DNA from: Candidatus Merdivicinus faecavium | GTDB lineage: Bacteria > Bacillota > Clostridia > Oscillospirales > Ruminococcaceae | DNA length: 56,000 nt | Direction: 5' to 3' | Assembly: GCA_018716285.1 (NCBI GenBank) | Contig: DVKD01000054.1 | Coordinates: forward strand, 1-56,000 | Part shown: in pieces, positions 46,662 to 54,943 of the stretch | How the letters are laid out: every line of letters begins with the position of its first letter | How positions within the stretch are numbered: position 1 is the stretch's first letter | Program-made: the position numbers and the translations under genes | The notes under the pieces: model-generated | Databases searched by the model: none | What the model was told of the DNA's origin: nothing | Seen by the model: the letters and a program-made list of their open reading frames with translations, nothing else

Positions 46662-47641
46662 AACGCGAAATTCTCACCGCCAAGGCCGCTGAACTGCTGG
46701 AAAACGGGACCGTCACCCGCGTCCTCGGCTGGAAGCGGGGAGAATTCGACTACGATGTGACGCCGGCGGTCTTTGAATCGGCCGCCGAGCTGGAAGAGGG
46801 CTTCGTCTGGAACGATTTCTGCGGCGCCAACTTCTCCAAATACCTTATCAAGGAAACCGCGAAGGGCGAGGGGAAGGTCCTGGTCTTCTTAAAGCCCTGC
46901 GACACCTACAGCTTCAACCAGCTCCTCACCGAGCACCGCTTTGACCGGGAGAAGGTCTATGCAGTCGGCGTCCCCTGCGCCGGGATGCTCGATATCTCCA
47001 GGATCAAAGAGTCCGCTGAGGGCGTCCTCGCCGTCCGCACCGAAGGGGATCAGGTTCTGGTCGACACCCTCTACGACGGCACCCTCACGCTGGACCGGGC
47101 GGAGCTCCTGCCCGACCGCTGCAAACACTGCAAGTCCAAAAAGCATGTCGCCTATGACGAGCTGCTGGGCGAAGAGGGCGAAGTGCTCGATTCCCACCGC
47201 TTCGACGAGGTCGAAGCGCTCGAGAAGATGACCCCCGACGAGCGGTTCGCCTTCTGGCAGAACGAGCTCTCCCGCTGCATCCGCTGCAACGCCTGCCGCG
47301 ACGTCTGTCCGGCCTGCACCTGCGAAAAGTGCGTCTTCGACAACCCCGAATCCGGCGTCGAGAACAAGGCCGCCGCGACCTCCTTTGAGGAGAAGATGTT
47401 CCACATCATCCGCGCCTTCCACGTTGTCGGCCGCTGCACCGACTGCGGCGAGTGCTCCCGCGTCTGCCCGCAGCACATCCCGCTGCATCTGCTCAACCGG
47501 AAGTTCATCAAGGATATTGACAATTTCTACGGCGAATACCAGGCCGGCGCCGAAGTCGGCAGCCGCGCGCCGATTGTCAACTACACCGAGGGCGACCTGG
47601 AGCCCGGCGAGGCGGTAAAGAGAGGTGAAACCCATGCGTAA
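46649..47641 (+). CDS. FlxC-like 4Fe-4S protein
   Basis: A 330-aa protein. The N-terminal half resembles the domain of AsrA and FrhB-associated proteins (VLVFLKPCDTYSFNQLL, then LPDRCKHCKSKKHVAYDELL). The C-terminal half has two [4Fe-4S] motifs, CIRCNACRDVCPACTCEKC and CTDCGECSRVCPQHIP. In Desulfovibrio-type flxABCD-hdrABC clusters two such related ferredoxin-like proteins (FlxB, FlxC) bridge the NADH-binding FlxA to FlxD. Whether this is B or C is a guess. AsrA-like oxidoreductases of other types are the alternative. TTGGAGGA precedes the ATG. Confidence 0.78.
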   Translation: MQEIKREILTAKAAELLENGTVTRVLGWKRGEFDYDVTPAVFESAAELEEGFVWNDFCGANFSKYLIKETAKGEGKVLVFLKPCDTYSFNQLLTEHRFDREKVYAVGVPCAGMLDISRIKESAEGVLAVRTEGDQVLVDTLYDGTLTLDRAELLPDRCKHCKSKKHVAYDELLGEEGEVLDSHRFDEVEALEKMTPDERFAFWQNELSRCIRCNACRDVCPACTCEKCVFDNPESGVENKAAATSFEEKMFHIIRAFHVVGRCTDCGECSRVCPQHIPLHLLNRKFIKDIDNFYGEYQAGAEVGSRAPIVNYTEGDLEPGEAVKRGETHA

Positions 47642-48659
47642 AGTATCCCTTGACAAGCTCGATCAGCTTTTCGCGGGGATCGCTTCCCGCGAAGCCCTCT
47701 ACCTGCCGGTCGATACCGCCGCGGGGGCGAAATTTGAGAGATGGGCGGAGGGCAAACAGCTCTCAGACGCCCTCAACACGGTGCGCAGCCCTAAGGACTT
47801 CTTCTTCCCCCAGACTGAGAACCTCATGGATTTCAAGATGGAAGGCAAGAAGATCGAGATCATCGACACCCGCACCGAGAGCGAGGATTTCGTGATCTTC
47901 GGCGTCCGCGGCTGCGATGTGAAGAGCTTTGAGGTCCTCGACCATGTTTTCCTTTCCGAGCCGGCCGACACCTACTATAAAAACCGCCGCGACCATGCCA
48001 CCATCGTCTCGATGGCCTGCTTAAAGCCGGTCGAGACCTGCTTCTGCGGGACCTTCGGCATCGACGCTTCGAATCCCGAGGGGGATATCGTCTGCCACAA
48101 GACCGCCGATGCCCTCTATCTGGACGCGAAAACCGAGAAGGGTGAAAAGCTGCTCGCGGCCCTCTCCGACCTGACCGAGGAGGCCGACGCCGCCCCCGTC
48201 GAGGAGCAGAAGGCCCTCATCAAAGAGCGCCTGGCGAAGCTCCCCCTCGCCGATCTCAAGGCGGACGCCTTCGGCAGCGGCAAGACCGACGAGTTCTTCG
48301 ACGCCCCCGAGTGGAAGGAGCTTTCGGAGTCCTGTCTCGGCTGCGGCACCTGCACCTTTGTCTGCCCGACCTGCCAGTGCTACGACATCAAGGACTTCAA
48401 CACCGGCCACGGGGTCAAGCGTTTCCGCTGCTGGGATTCCTGCATGTACTCCGAGTTCACCAAGATGTCGGCCGGTCAGCCCCGCCTGACCCAGCTCGAG
48501 CGGTTCCGCCAGCGGTTTATGCACAAGCTGGTCTATTACCCCACCAACTATGACGGGCTCTTTTCCTGCGTCGGCTGCGGCCGCTGCGTGGCCAAGTGCC
48601 CCATCCAGATGAATATTGTCAAGGTAATGAAGAAGTTAGGAGGCAGAGCCAATGTTTGA
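47634..48659 (+). CDS. FlxB-like (AsrA-type) 4Fe-4S protein
   Basis: A 341-aa AsrA/hydrogenase-beta-like protein. The N-terminal domain ends in MACLKPVETCFCGTFGIDA. The C-terminal dicluster part has CLGCGTCTFVCPTCQCYDIK and CVGCGRCVAKCPIQMNI. It pairs with the AsrB-like FlxA encoded next, and the two overlap by 8 bp. It is related to the gene before it, as expected of FlxB and FlxC. No siroheme (AsrC) subunit is present, so this is not an anaerobic sulfite reductase operon. ATG 47634 follows GAGAGG. Confidence 0.82.
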   Translation: MRKVSLDKLDQLFAGIASREALYLPVDTAAGAKFERWAEGKQLSDALNTVRSPKDFFFPQTENLMDFKMEGKKIEIIDTRTESEDFVIFGVRGCDVKSFEVLDHVFLSEPADTYYKNRRDHATIVSMACLKPVETCFCGTFGIDASNPEGDIVCHKTADALYLDAKTEKGEKLLAALSDLTEEADAAPVEEQKALIKERLAKLPLADLKADAFGSGKTDEFFDAPEWKELSESCLGCGTCTFVCPTCQCYDIKDFNTGHGVKRFRCWDSCMYSEFTKMSAGQPRLTQLERFRQRFMHKLVYYPTNYDGLFSCVGCGRCVAKCPIQMNIVKVMKKLGGRANV

Positions 48660-49485
48660 CACCAAAGAACCCCTGATTCCGTCTGTGGGCGTGGTGACGG
48701 ACATCCGCATCGACACCCCCGACGTCAAGACCTTCCGCGTTGTGACTCCTGACGGCAAGAAACCCTTCGACCACCGCCCTGGCCAGTGTGCGATGCTCTC
48801 CATCCCCGGGGTGGGGGAGGCGATGTTCTCCATCACCTCGTCGCCCACCAACACCGAGTTCATGGAGTTTTCCATTAAAAAGTGCGGATGCGTCACCGAA
48901 TGGCTCCATTCGATGGAGCCCGGCCAGCAGATCACCATCCGCGGGCCGTACGGCAACGCCTTCCCGGTCGACACCGAGTTTGCCGGGCATGACATGCTCT
49001 TCATTGCGGGCGGTATCGGCCTGGCGCCGCTCCGTTCGGTCATCAACTACTGCCGCCACTACCGCGACCGCTACGGCAAGATCGACATCGTCTACGGTTC
49101 CCGCTCCATGCAGGACCTCGTCGACTACAAGGAGATCATCGAGGAGTGGTCCAAGGACGAGGGCGTCACGGTACACCTGACCATCGACCGGGAACAGCCC
49201 GAGTGGGACGGCCATGTCGGCTTTGTCCCCAACTTCGTCAAGGAGCTGGGCTTCTCGACCGACAAGATCGCCATTCTCTGCGGCCCGCCGATCATGATCA
49301 AGTTCACCCTCGCCGGTTTGCAGGAGCTGGGCTTTGACAAGACCCAGGTCTACACTACGCTGGAGCTGCGGATGAAGTGCGGCATCGGCAAGTGCGGGCG
49401 CTGCAACGTCGGCTCCAAGTACGTCTGCAAGGACGGCCCCGTCTTCCGCTGCGACCAGATCGACGAACTGCCCGACGAGTATTAA
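48652..49485 (+). CDS. flxA: FlxA/AsrB-type NAD(P)H- and FAD-binding subunit
   Basis: A 277-aa ferredoxin-reductase-fold protein. The FAD region (RPGQCAMLSIPGVGEAMFSI), the NAD-binding glycines (FIAGGIGLAPLRSVI) and CGPPIMIKFTL are clear. A C-terminal [2Fe-2S] motif, CGIGKCGRCNVGSKYVCKDG, is the PyrK/AsrB ending. It is the predicted NADH entry point for the complex. Its position beside FlxB, rather than an AsrC gene, supports FlxA over sulfite reductase AsrB. Confidence 0.88.
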   Translation: MFDTKEPLIPSVGVVTDIRIDTPDVKTFRVVTPDGKKPFDHRPGQCAMLSIPGVGEAMFSITSSPTNTEFMEFSIKKCGCVTEWLHSMEPGQQITIRGPYGNAFPVDTEFAGHDMLFIAGGIGLAPLRSVINYCRHYRDRYGKIDIVYGSRSMQDLVDYKEIIEEWSKDEGVTVHLTIDREQPEWDGHVGFVPNFVKELGFSTDKIAILCGPPIMIKFTLAGLQELGFDKTQVYTTLELRMKCGIGKCGRCNVGSKYVCKDGPVFRCDQIDELPDEY

Positions 49486-49504
49486 TGAAGGAGATTTTGA
49501 GAAT

Positions 49505-50179
49505 ATGGAAAACATGGTAAATGTCTACCTGTTTGGCAAGCAGTATCAGGTCCCCGGCAACCTGACCATCATGCGCGCCATGGAATATGCAGGGTATCAG
49601 CTTGTCCGCGGATGCGGCTGCCGCAACGGCTTCTGCGGCGCCTGCGCCACCATCTACCGCATCAAGGGCGACCGGGAGCTCCGGACCTGCCTCGCCTGCC
49701 AGACCAAGGTCGAGGACAATATGTACGTCGCGACCCTGCCCTTCTTCCCGCTGGTCAAAGAGGTCTACGACATCGAGAAGGTAAAGCCCACCGAGCAGAT
49801 CATGATGCAGCTTTACCCCGAGATCTACGCCTGCGTCGGCTGCAACGCCTGCACCAAGGCCTGCCCCCAGGACCTGAACGTCATGCAGTACATCGCCTAC
49901 GCCCAGCGCGGCGAGTTTGAAAAATGCGCCGAGGAGTCCTTTGACTGCGTCATGTGCGGCCTCTGCTCCTCCCGCTGCCCGGCCGGCATCTCCCACCCGC
50001 AGGTGGCCATGCTCGCCCGCCGCTTGAACGGCAAATACCTCGCCCCCAAGACCGCGCACCTCGAAAACCGCGTCCGCGAGATTCAGGACGGCACCTTCAC
50101 CGAGCTGATCGAGGCGCTGATGGGCAAGCCGGTCGAGGAGCTCAAAGAACTCTACAACAACCGTGAGATTGAGAAATAA
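49505..50179 (+). CDS. FrdB/SdhB-like iron-sulfur subunit
   Basis: A 224-aa protein. The N-terminal [2Fe-2S] ferredoxin motif is RGCGCRNGFCGACATIY...RTCLAC. Two C-terminal [4Fe-4S] motifs are CVGCNACTKACPQDLNVM and CVMCGLCSSRCPAGISH. The order matches fumarate reductase FrdB and the N-terminal half of methanogen thiol:fumarate reductase TfrB. It lacks the CCG domains fused in TfrB; those are supplied here by the separate HdrB. The [3Fe-4S] cluster and quinone site usual in FrdB are not evident. It ends 13 bp before the flavoprotein gene. Confidence 0.82.
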   Translation: MENMVNVYLFGKQYQVPGNLTIMRAMEYAGYQLVRGCGCRNGFCGACATIYRIKGDRELRTCLACQTKVEDNMYVATLPFFPLVKEVYDIEKVKPTEQIMMQLYPEIYACVGCNACTKACPQDLNVMQYIAYAQRGEFEKCAEESFDCVMCGLCSSRCPAGISHPQVAMLARRLNGKYLAPKTAHLENRVREIQDGTFTELIEALMGKPVEELKELYNNREIEK

Positions 50180-50192
50180 GGAGGGCTTTTCT

Positions 50193-51800
50193 GTGTATTC
50201 TGCTGAATTTCAAGCGTCCTTAAAGGCGGTGGAAGCTGCCCGCGAGGCGAATATCGCCTACGAGCCCGCCCGCATGACGGCCCAAGAGAAGGAAGACCTG
50301 CTTGCGGCCTACCATCCCGACTATAAAAAGAGCGAATTCTCCACCCTGAAGATCGGCCCCAACAAGGGCGAGCAGGTCCCGCATGAGCTCTGCGAGCTCC
50401 TCGAGGCTCACAGCCGCATCAAGGCGGAGGATGTCGACCTCTCCGACGTCAAATATGACGTCGACGTCCTCATCATCGGCGGCGGCGGCGCGGGCGCTTC
50501 CGCAGCCATCGAAGCCGACAACGCGGGCGCCAAGGCGATGATCGTCACCAAGCTCCGCATCGGCGACGCCAACACCATGATGGCCGAAGGCGGCATCCAG
50601 GCTGCCGACAAGGAGAACGATTCTCCCGCCATCCACTTCCTCGACGCCTTCGGCGGCGGCCATTTCGCTGCCAAGCGCGAGCTGCTCGCCAAGCTCGTCT
50701 GCGACGCCCCCGAGGCGATCCAGTGGCTCAACAACCTCGGCGTTGAGTTTGACAAGGCCCCCGATGGAACCATGATCACCACCCACGGCGGCGGCACCTC
50801 CCGCAAGCGGATGCACGCGGCCAAGGACTATTCCGGCGCGGAGATCATGCGCACCCTGCGCGATGAGGTCCTGAACCGCGGCATCCCGGTCGTCGACTTT
50901 ACCGCCGCCATCGAGCTCATCCTCGATGAAAACGGCAAGGCCGCCGGCGCGGTCCTGATGAACATGGAGACCAAGGAACTGATGGTCGCGCGCGCCAAGA
51001 CGGTGATTATCGCCACCGGCGGCGCCGGCCGGATGCACTACCAGGGCTTCCCGACCTCCAACCACTACGGCGCGACCGCCGACGGTCTCGTCCTCGGCTA
51101 CCGCGTCGGCGCGAAGCTCCTCTATGCCGACACCCTCCAGTACCATCCCACCGGCGCGGCTTTCCCGCAGCAGATCTTCGGCGCACTTGTCACCGAGAAG
51201 GTCCGCTCCCTGGGCGCGAAGCTCGTCAACCGGGACGGCAAGGTCTTCATGCACCCGCTGGAGACCCGCGACGTCGCGGCGGCTTCCATCATCCGCGAGT
51301 GCTCCGACCGCGATGAGGGCGTCGACACCGGCAGCGGCAAGGCGGTCTGGCTCGACACCCCCATGATCGAGAAGATCGGCGGCGAGGGCACCATCGAGCG
51401 CCGCATCCCCGCCATGCTGCGGATGTTTATCCGCTACGGCATCGACATCCGCAAGGAGCCGATCCTCGTCTATCCCACCCTCCACTACCAGAACGGCGGC
51501 CTTGACATCAACGTCAACGGCATGACCACCAATGTGGAGAACCTCTTTGTCGCCGGTGAGGCGGTCGGGGGCATCCACGGCCGCAACCGCCTGATGGGCA
51601 ACTCGCTGCTCGACATCATCGTCTTCGGCCGCAACGCAGGCGTCAACGCCGCCGCCAAGGCCAGGGAGACCACCGTCGGCAAGCTGACCCTCGACCACAT
51701 CGCCAAGTTTGACGCGGAGCGCGAGGCGGCCGGCATCGAGACTGACGCGGTTTCGCCCAAGCTGCTGCCCGACTACCGCGGCAACAGAAGCGGCATCTGA
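50193..51800 (+). CDS. FrdA/SdhA-like flavoprotein, putative soluble fumarate reductase
   Basis: A 535-aa FAD protein of the fumarate reductase/succinate dehydrogenase/L-aspartate oxidase family. After an unusual 90-residue helical N-terminal extension comes VLIIGGGGAGASAAIEA. Catalytic Arg338 (TEKVR), His431 (PTLHYQNGG) and Arg466 (GRNRLMGNSL) match E. coli FrdA Arg287, His355 and Arg390. The covalent-FAD His is Asn127 (NTMMAEGG), so FAD should be noncovalent. The position of FrdA His232 is Glu217. The C-terminal domain is shortened to about 55 residues. Context favours fumarate reductase; an aspartate-oxidase-like activity is the main alternative. GTG 50193 follows AGGAGG. Confidence 0.8.
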   Translation: MYSAEFQASLKAVEAAREANIAYEPARMTAQEKEDLLAAYHPDYKKSEFSTLKIGPNKGEQVPHELCELLEAHSRIKAEDVDLSDVKYDVDVLIIGGGGAGASAAIEADNAGAKAMIVTKLRIGDANTMMAEGGIQAADKENDSPAIHFLDAFGGGHFAAKRELLAKLVCDAPEAIQWLNNLGVEFDKAPDGTMITTHGGGTSRKRMHAAKDYSGAEIMRTLRDEVLNRGIPVVDFTAAIELILDENGKAAGAVLMNMETKELMVARAKTVIIATGGAGRMHYQGFPTSNHYGATADGLVLGYRVGAKLLYADTLQYHPTGAAFPQQIFGALVTEKVRSLGAKLVNRDGKVFMHPLETRDVAAASIIRECSDRDEGVDTGSGKAVWLDTPMIEKIGGEGTIERRIPAMLRMFIRYGIDIRKEPILVYPTLHYQNGGLDINVNGMTTNVENLFVAGEAVGGIHGRNRLMGNSLLDIIVFGRNAGVNAAAKARETTVGKLTLDHIAKFDAEREAAGIETDAVSPKLLPDYRGNRSGI

Positions 51801-51820
51801 CATCGAAAGAAGGTACACCA

Positions 51821-53083
51821 ATGGAATTATTTGGAGGCGTCATCAGCATCTCCAGCGTGTCCTTCCTGATGTTCTGCCTGATGGCCATCGTCGCCCTCGG
51901 CTACCTGCTGGGGCGCATCTCGATCAAGGGGGTCTCGCTGGGAGCGGCCGGCGTGTTCATCGTCGCACTTCTCTTCGGCGCGTTCTTTTACGAAGATCTC
52001 GTCGCGGCGCTGCCGTCGGCTGAGGCCACCTCGACCGGCCTGACCATCGTGGAAAATCTCGGACTCGTCTTTTTTGTCACCTCCGTCGGCTTTATCGCCG
52101 GCCCCAACTTCTTCGCGAACCTGAAGAAAAATTACAAGTCCTACATCCTGCTCGGTCTCTCCATCGTCCTGTCCGCCGGCCTGACCTGCGTCGCCTGCTA
52201 TTTTGTCGGCGTCGGATCGGAGTCCGACCCGAAGGAATTCATCGCGATGCTCGACGGCATCCTGTCCGGCGCGCTGACGACGACCCCCGGCTTTGCGGCC
52301 GCCAAGGAGACGGTCCGCAACCTCTATGCCGCCACGCCCGACATCGCAGCTTCCTATGAAGCTGCGGTCACGGTCGGCCACGGCATCGCCTACCTCTTCG
52401 GCGTCGTGAGCATCGTCCTCTTTGTCCAGCTGGTCCCCAAACTGACCAAGGCGGACATGGAGGAAGAGCGCCGCAAGCTCATCAGCGTCGACACCGGCTC
52501 CGCCAAGGCCTATACCGGCAAGCTCATCCACATCGACAAAATGGGCTTCGGCGTCTTCGGCCTCGCCGCCATGATCGGCCTGGTGATCGGCAACATCCGC
52601 ATCCCGCTCACCTCCCAGGGCCTGTCCGGCACCTGCTTCTCGCTGACGACGACCGGCGGCGCGCTGGTCGCGGCGCTGCTCTTCGGCCATTTCGGCCGCA
52701 TCGGCAAAATCAGCCTGATCCCGTCCAAGCAGACCCTCGACTGCCTCCGTGAGCTGGGGCTGATGCTCTTCCTCATCGGCGCGGGCGTCGCGGGCGGCGC
52801 GGATTTCGTGCGGTACTTCAAGCCCGTCTACTTCGTCTACGGCGTCGTGATGAAGATGGTACCGATGATCATCGGCTACCTGGTCGCCCGGTATGTCCTC
52901 AAGATGAGCCTGCTCAACAGCCTGGGCTCCATCACCGGCGGCATGACCTCCACCCCGGCCCTCGGCACCCTCATCAACGTCGCTGGGACCGAGGCGGTCG
53001 CCTCCGCTTATGCGGCGACCTATCCCATCGCTCTCCTCGCGATCGTTTTAGTATCCCAGTTCCTGCTGGTCCTCTTCCGATAG
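51821..53083 (+). CDS. AAE-family transporter (AspT/YidE/SucE type)
   Basis: A 420-aa membrane protein with about ten or eleven helices and the twofold Asp-Al_Ex repeat. The paired motifs GALTTTPGFAAAKE and GGMTSTPALGTLINV mark the two halves. It lacks the central TrkA-C domains found in AspT. The family includes the aspartate:alanine exchanger AspT and the succinate exporter SucE of Corynebacterium. As last gene of an operon that should produce succinate, export of succinate or exchange of a C4-dicarboxylate is the best guess. Confidence 0.8.
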   Translation: MELFGGVISISSVSFLMFCLMAIVALGYLLGRISIKGVSLGAAGVFIVALLFGAFFYEDLVAALPSAEATSTGLTIVENLGLVFFVTSVGFIAGPNFFANLKKNYKSYILLGLSIVLSAGLTCVACYFVGVGSESDPKEFIAMLDGILSGALTTTPGFAAAKETVRNLYAATPDIAASYEAAVTVGHGIAYLFGVVSIVLFVQLVPKLTKADMEEERRKLISVDTGSAKAYTGKLIHIDKMGFGVFGLAAMIGLVIGNIRIPLTSQGLSGTCFSLTTTGGALVAALLFGHFGRIGKISLIPSKQTLDCLRELGLMLFLIGAGVAGGADFVRYFKPVYFVYGVVMKMVPMIIGYLVARYVLKMSLLNSLGSITGGMTSTPALGTLINVAGTEAVASAYAATYPIALLAIVLVSQFLLVLFR

Positions 53084-53094
53084 GCCGGCATGGC

Positions 53095-53137
53095 AAAACC
53101 CCGGAAGCCTTCCCAAGGGCTCCCGGGGCCTTTTTTT
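53095..53137. terminator. strong bidirectional terminator
   Basis: A CCCCGGAAGCC / GGGCTCCCGGGG stem with one mismatch, followed by T7 on the plus strand and TTTT on the minus strand. It lies between convergent genes (stops at 53083 and 53144) and closes the twelve-gene operon. Confidence 0.92.
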
Positions 53138-53143
53138 GTCCGT

Positions 53144-54916
53144 TTATTCCATGAGGTCAAAGGCGAAGAGATGGCATTCCTCCGCGCCCCAGGTGGCAAG
53201 CAGCCGCACCTCAACCCTGCGGATCACTGCGCCGCAGGGGACGCGCACCAGCCGCTGGTGGCTGTTCCGGATCTGCTCCACCCGAACAGAGCCGTCGGCA
53301 AGGGTGTAGATCACGTCGAAATCCCGCATCAGCGTCCTGGGAACGTAGGATTTTTCCCAGCCGAGGGTGATGTTGTGCCGCATGGCGCGGTTGAGCTTGT
53401 ATTCCCGCTCAGGGAGGGTCACGCGGTTTAGGTCGCTGTCAAAGACCAGGCGGACATGCCCGACCATCGCCGGCTCCGCGAGGGTGTAGGCGGCAAAGCA
53501 GCCCGGCGCGCCGGAAGCCATGTTGGCGTTTTTGCCGATGGTGCGGTCGTCCCCGGTGCGCAGCTCCTCCGCGCCCGCCATGTCCGAGGAGAGGGCCGCG
53601 CTGCGGGTCATTTCGTTGATGGCCCGGCTGCGGAAGGGGAGGTAGCAGTCGTCCTCCATCAGGGTCTGCTGGAGCTCGGAGACAAAGCCGTTTTCATAGA
53701 CCCCGCGGGGAGAGATCCCCTCACGCAGGGCGATGGCCGCCGCAGTGCCGGCCGCCTGTCCGAGGAGGGCGCAGGTCGCCATAACCCGGGTCGAGCTCAT
53801 CGCGGTGTGGGTAACGCTGATGTTGCGCCCCGCGAACATGAGGTTCTCTACATTTTTGGAGTAGAGGCAGCGGTAGGGGATGCCGTAGGGGGAGGGGGCC
53901 GGGTGGAAGATGGTCGGCCGCTCCTTGGTGTAGATGCCGCCGGGATGGTGGTCGTCCATCGTCCAGCCGCCGTAGGCGATGAGGTCCTCGAACCGCCCTT
54001 CCGCCCGGACGTCGTTCTGGGTCAGGACATAGTCGCCGATGTAGCGCCGGGATTCCCGCTTGCCGGGGAGGATGCCGATCCAGTCGATGTCGAAGTTTTT
54101 GTTCTGCTCCCGGTTTTCCGGGTCGTTTTTGAGGTAATCCCAGATGCCGTAGGCGACCCGCAGCAGCTCATCCCGCACCTCTTCGGTGTCGTCGATGGCG
54201 TTGACCATGCCGCCCAGCTCCATGTACCAGAAATTCTCCACGTCATTTTTGAGGTTCGGCTGGCGGTAGGGGAGGTCCTCCTTGGTGAACTTCCGCGCCC
54301 ATTCCGGGGCGATGAAGGTGCGTTCCTCAGGGTATTCCCGCGCTTGGATCATGCAGCTCATCCCCATCGTGTGGGAGTCGGCCTGTTCCGGTGCGATGTC
54401 CTCGCCGTATTCGTCCCGGGCCTCCCGCCCCATTCGATACAGCGCGCCGGTGATAGGGGCGAGGACGCTGTCGCCCGAACAGTCGGCGAAGATTTCCGCC
54501 TCAAAGGTGTGGTACTTCTGGGTGGTCATCTGCCAGCAGGTGATTTTTTTGAGGCGGCTGCCCTCCATCTCGCCGTCCATGCAGGTGCAGTTGAGGTAGA
54601 GGGAGAGGTTCGGCTCGTTTTTGGCCAGCTCCAGCATGATGCTGTCCCAGATGGGGTAGTTTTTGTAGGGGTTGCGGTAGTAGTTGTTGAGCTCCAGCTC
54701 CTCGATGATGCCGGTCTCGCGGTTGTTGTCGCCGTGCGCGCCGCAGACCCACATCCGCACCTCGGAGGAGGCGTTGCCGCCGAGCATCGGGCGGTCCTGG
54801 ATAAGGGCGACTTTCCGCCCGTGGCGGGCCGCCGACACCGCCGCAGCGAGTCCGGACAGCCCGCCGCCGACGACGCAGAATTCTACCGTGTGGGGGATGG
54901 TTTCAAAAAAGCTCAT
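53144..54916 (-). CDS. FAD-dependent oxidoreductase with discoidin-like C-terminus
   Basis: A 590-aa protein. An N-terminal FAD-dependent oxidoreductase domain (FCVVGGGLSGLAAAVSAARH; LGGNASSEVRMWVCGAHG; NLMFAGRNISVTHTAMSSTR) belongs to the family found with polysaccharide lyases and sugar utilisation genes. The last 150 residues have beta-rich F5/8-type (discoidin-like) character. There is no signal peptide, so it is cytoplasmic. AAAAGGAG precedes the ATG. The upstream neighbour is a paralog, 27 bp away, in the same operon. The substrate is unknown; oxidation of a sugar or glycoside hydroxyl is plausible. Confidence 0.8.
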   Translation of the reverse strand: MSFFETIPHTVEFCVVGGGLSGLAAAVSAARHGRKVALIQDRPMLGGNASSEVRMWVCGAHGDNNRETGIIEELELNNYYRNPYKNYPIWDSIMLELAKNEPNLSLYLNCTCMDGEMEGSRLKKITCWQMTTQKYHTFEAEIFADCSGDSVLAPITGALYRMGREARDEYGEDIAPEQADSHTMGMSCMIQAREYPEERTFIAPEWARKFTKEDLPYRQPNLKNDVENFWYMELGGMVNAIDDTEEVRDELLRVAYGIWDYLKNDPENREQNKNFDIDWIGILPGKRESRRYIGDYVLTQNDVRAEGRFEDLIAYGGWTMDDHHPGGIYTKERPTIFHPAPSPYGIPYRCLYSKNVENLMFAGRNISVTHTAMSSTRVMATCALLGQAAGTAAAIALREGISPRGVYENGFVSELQQTLMEDDCYLPFRSRAINEMTRSAALSSDMAGAEELRTGDDRTIGKNANMASGAPGCFAAYTLAEPAMVGHVRLVFDSDLNRVTLPEREYKLNRAMRHNITLGWEKSYVPRTLMRDFDVIYTLADGSVRVEQIRNSHQRLVRVPCGAVIRRVEVRLLATWGAEECHLFAFDLME

Positions 54917-54943
54917 AATCTCGCTCCTTTTTTAATGACAAGG

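Noticed and set aside
47634-49485. Anaerobic sulfite reductase asrAB
   Set aside because: AsrA- and AsrB-like proteins are present but the siroheme subunit AsrC is not; adjacency to flxD and hdrABC marks them as Flx subunits.
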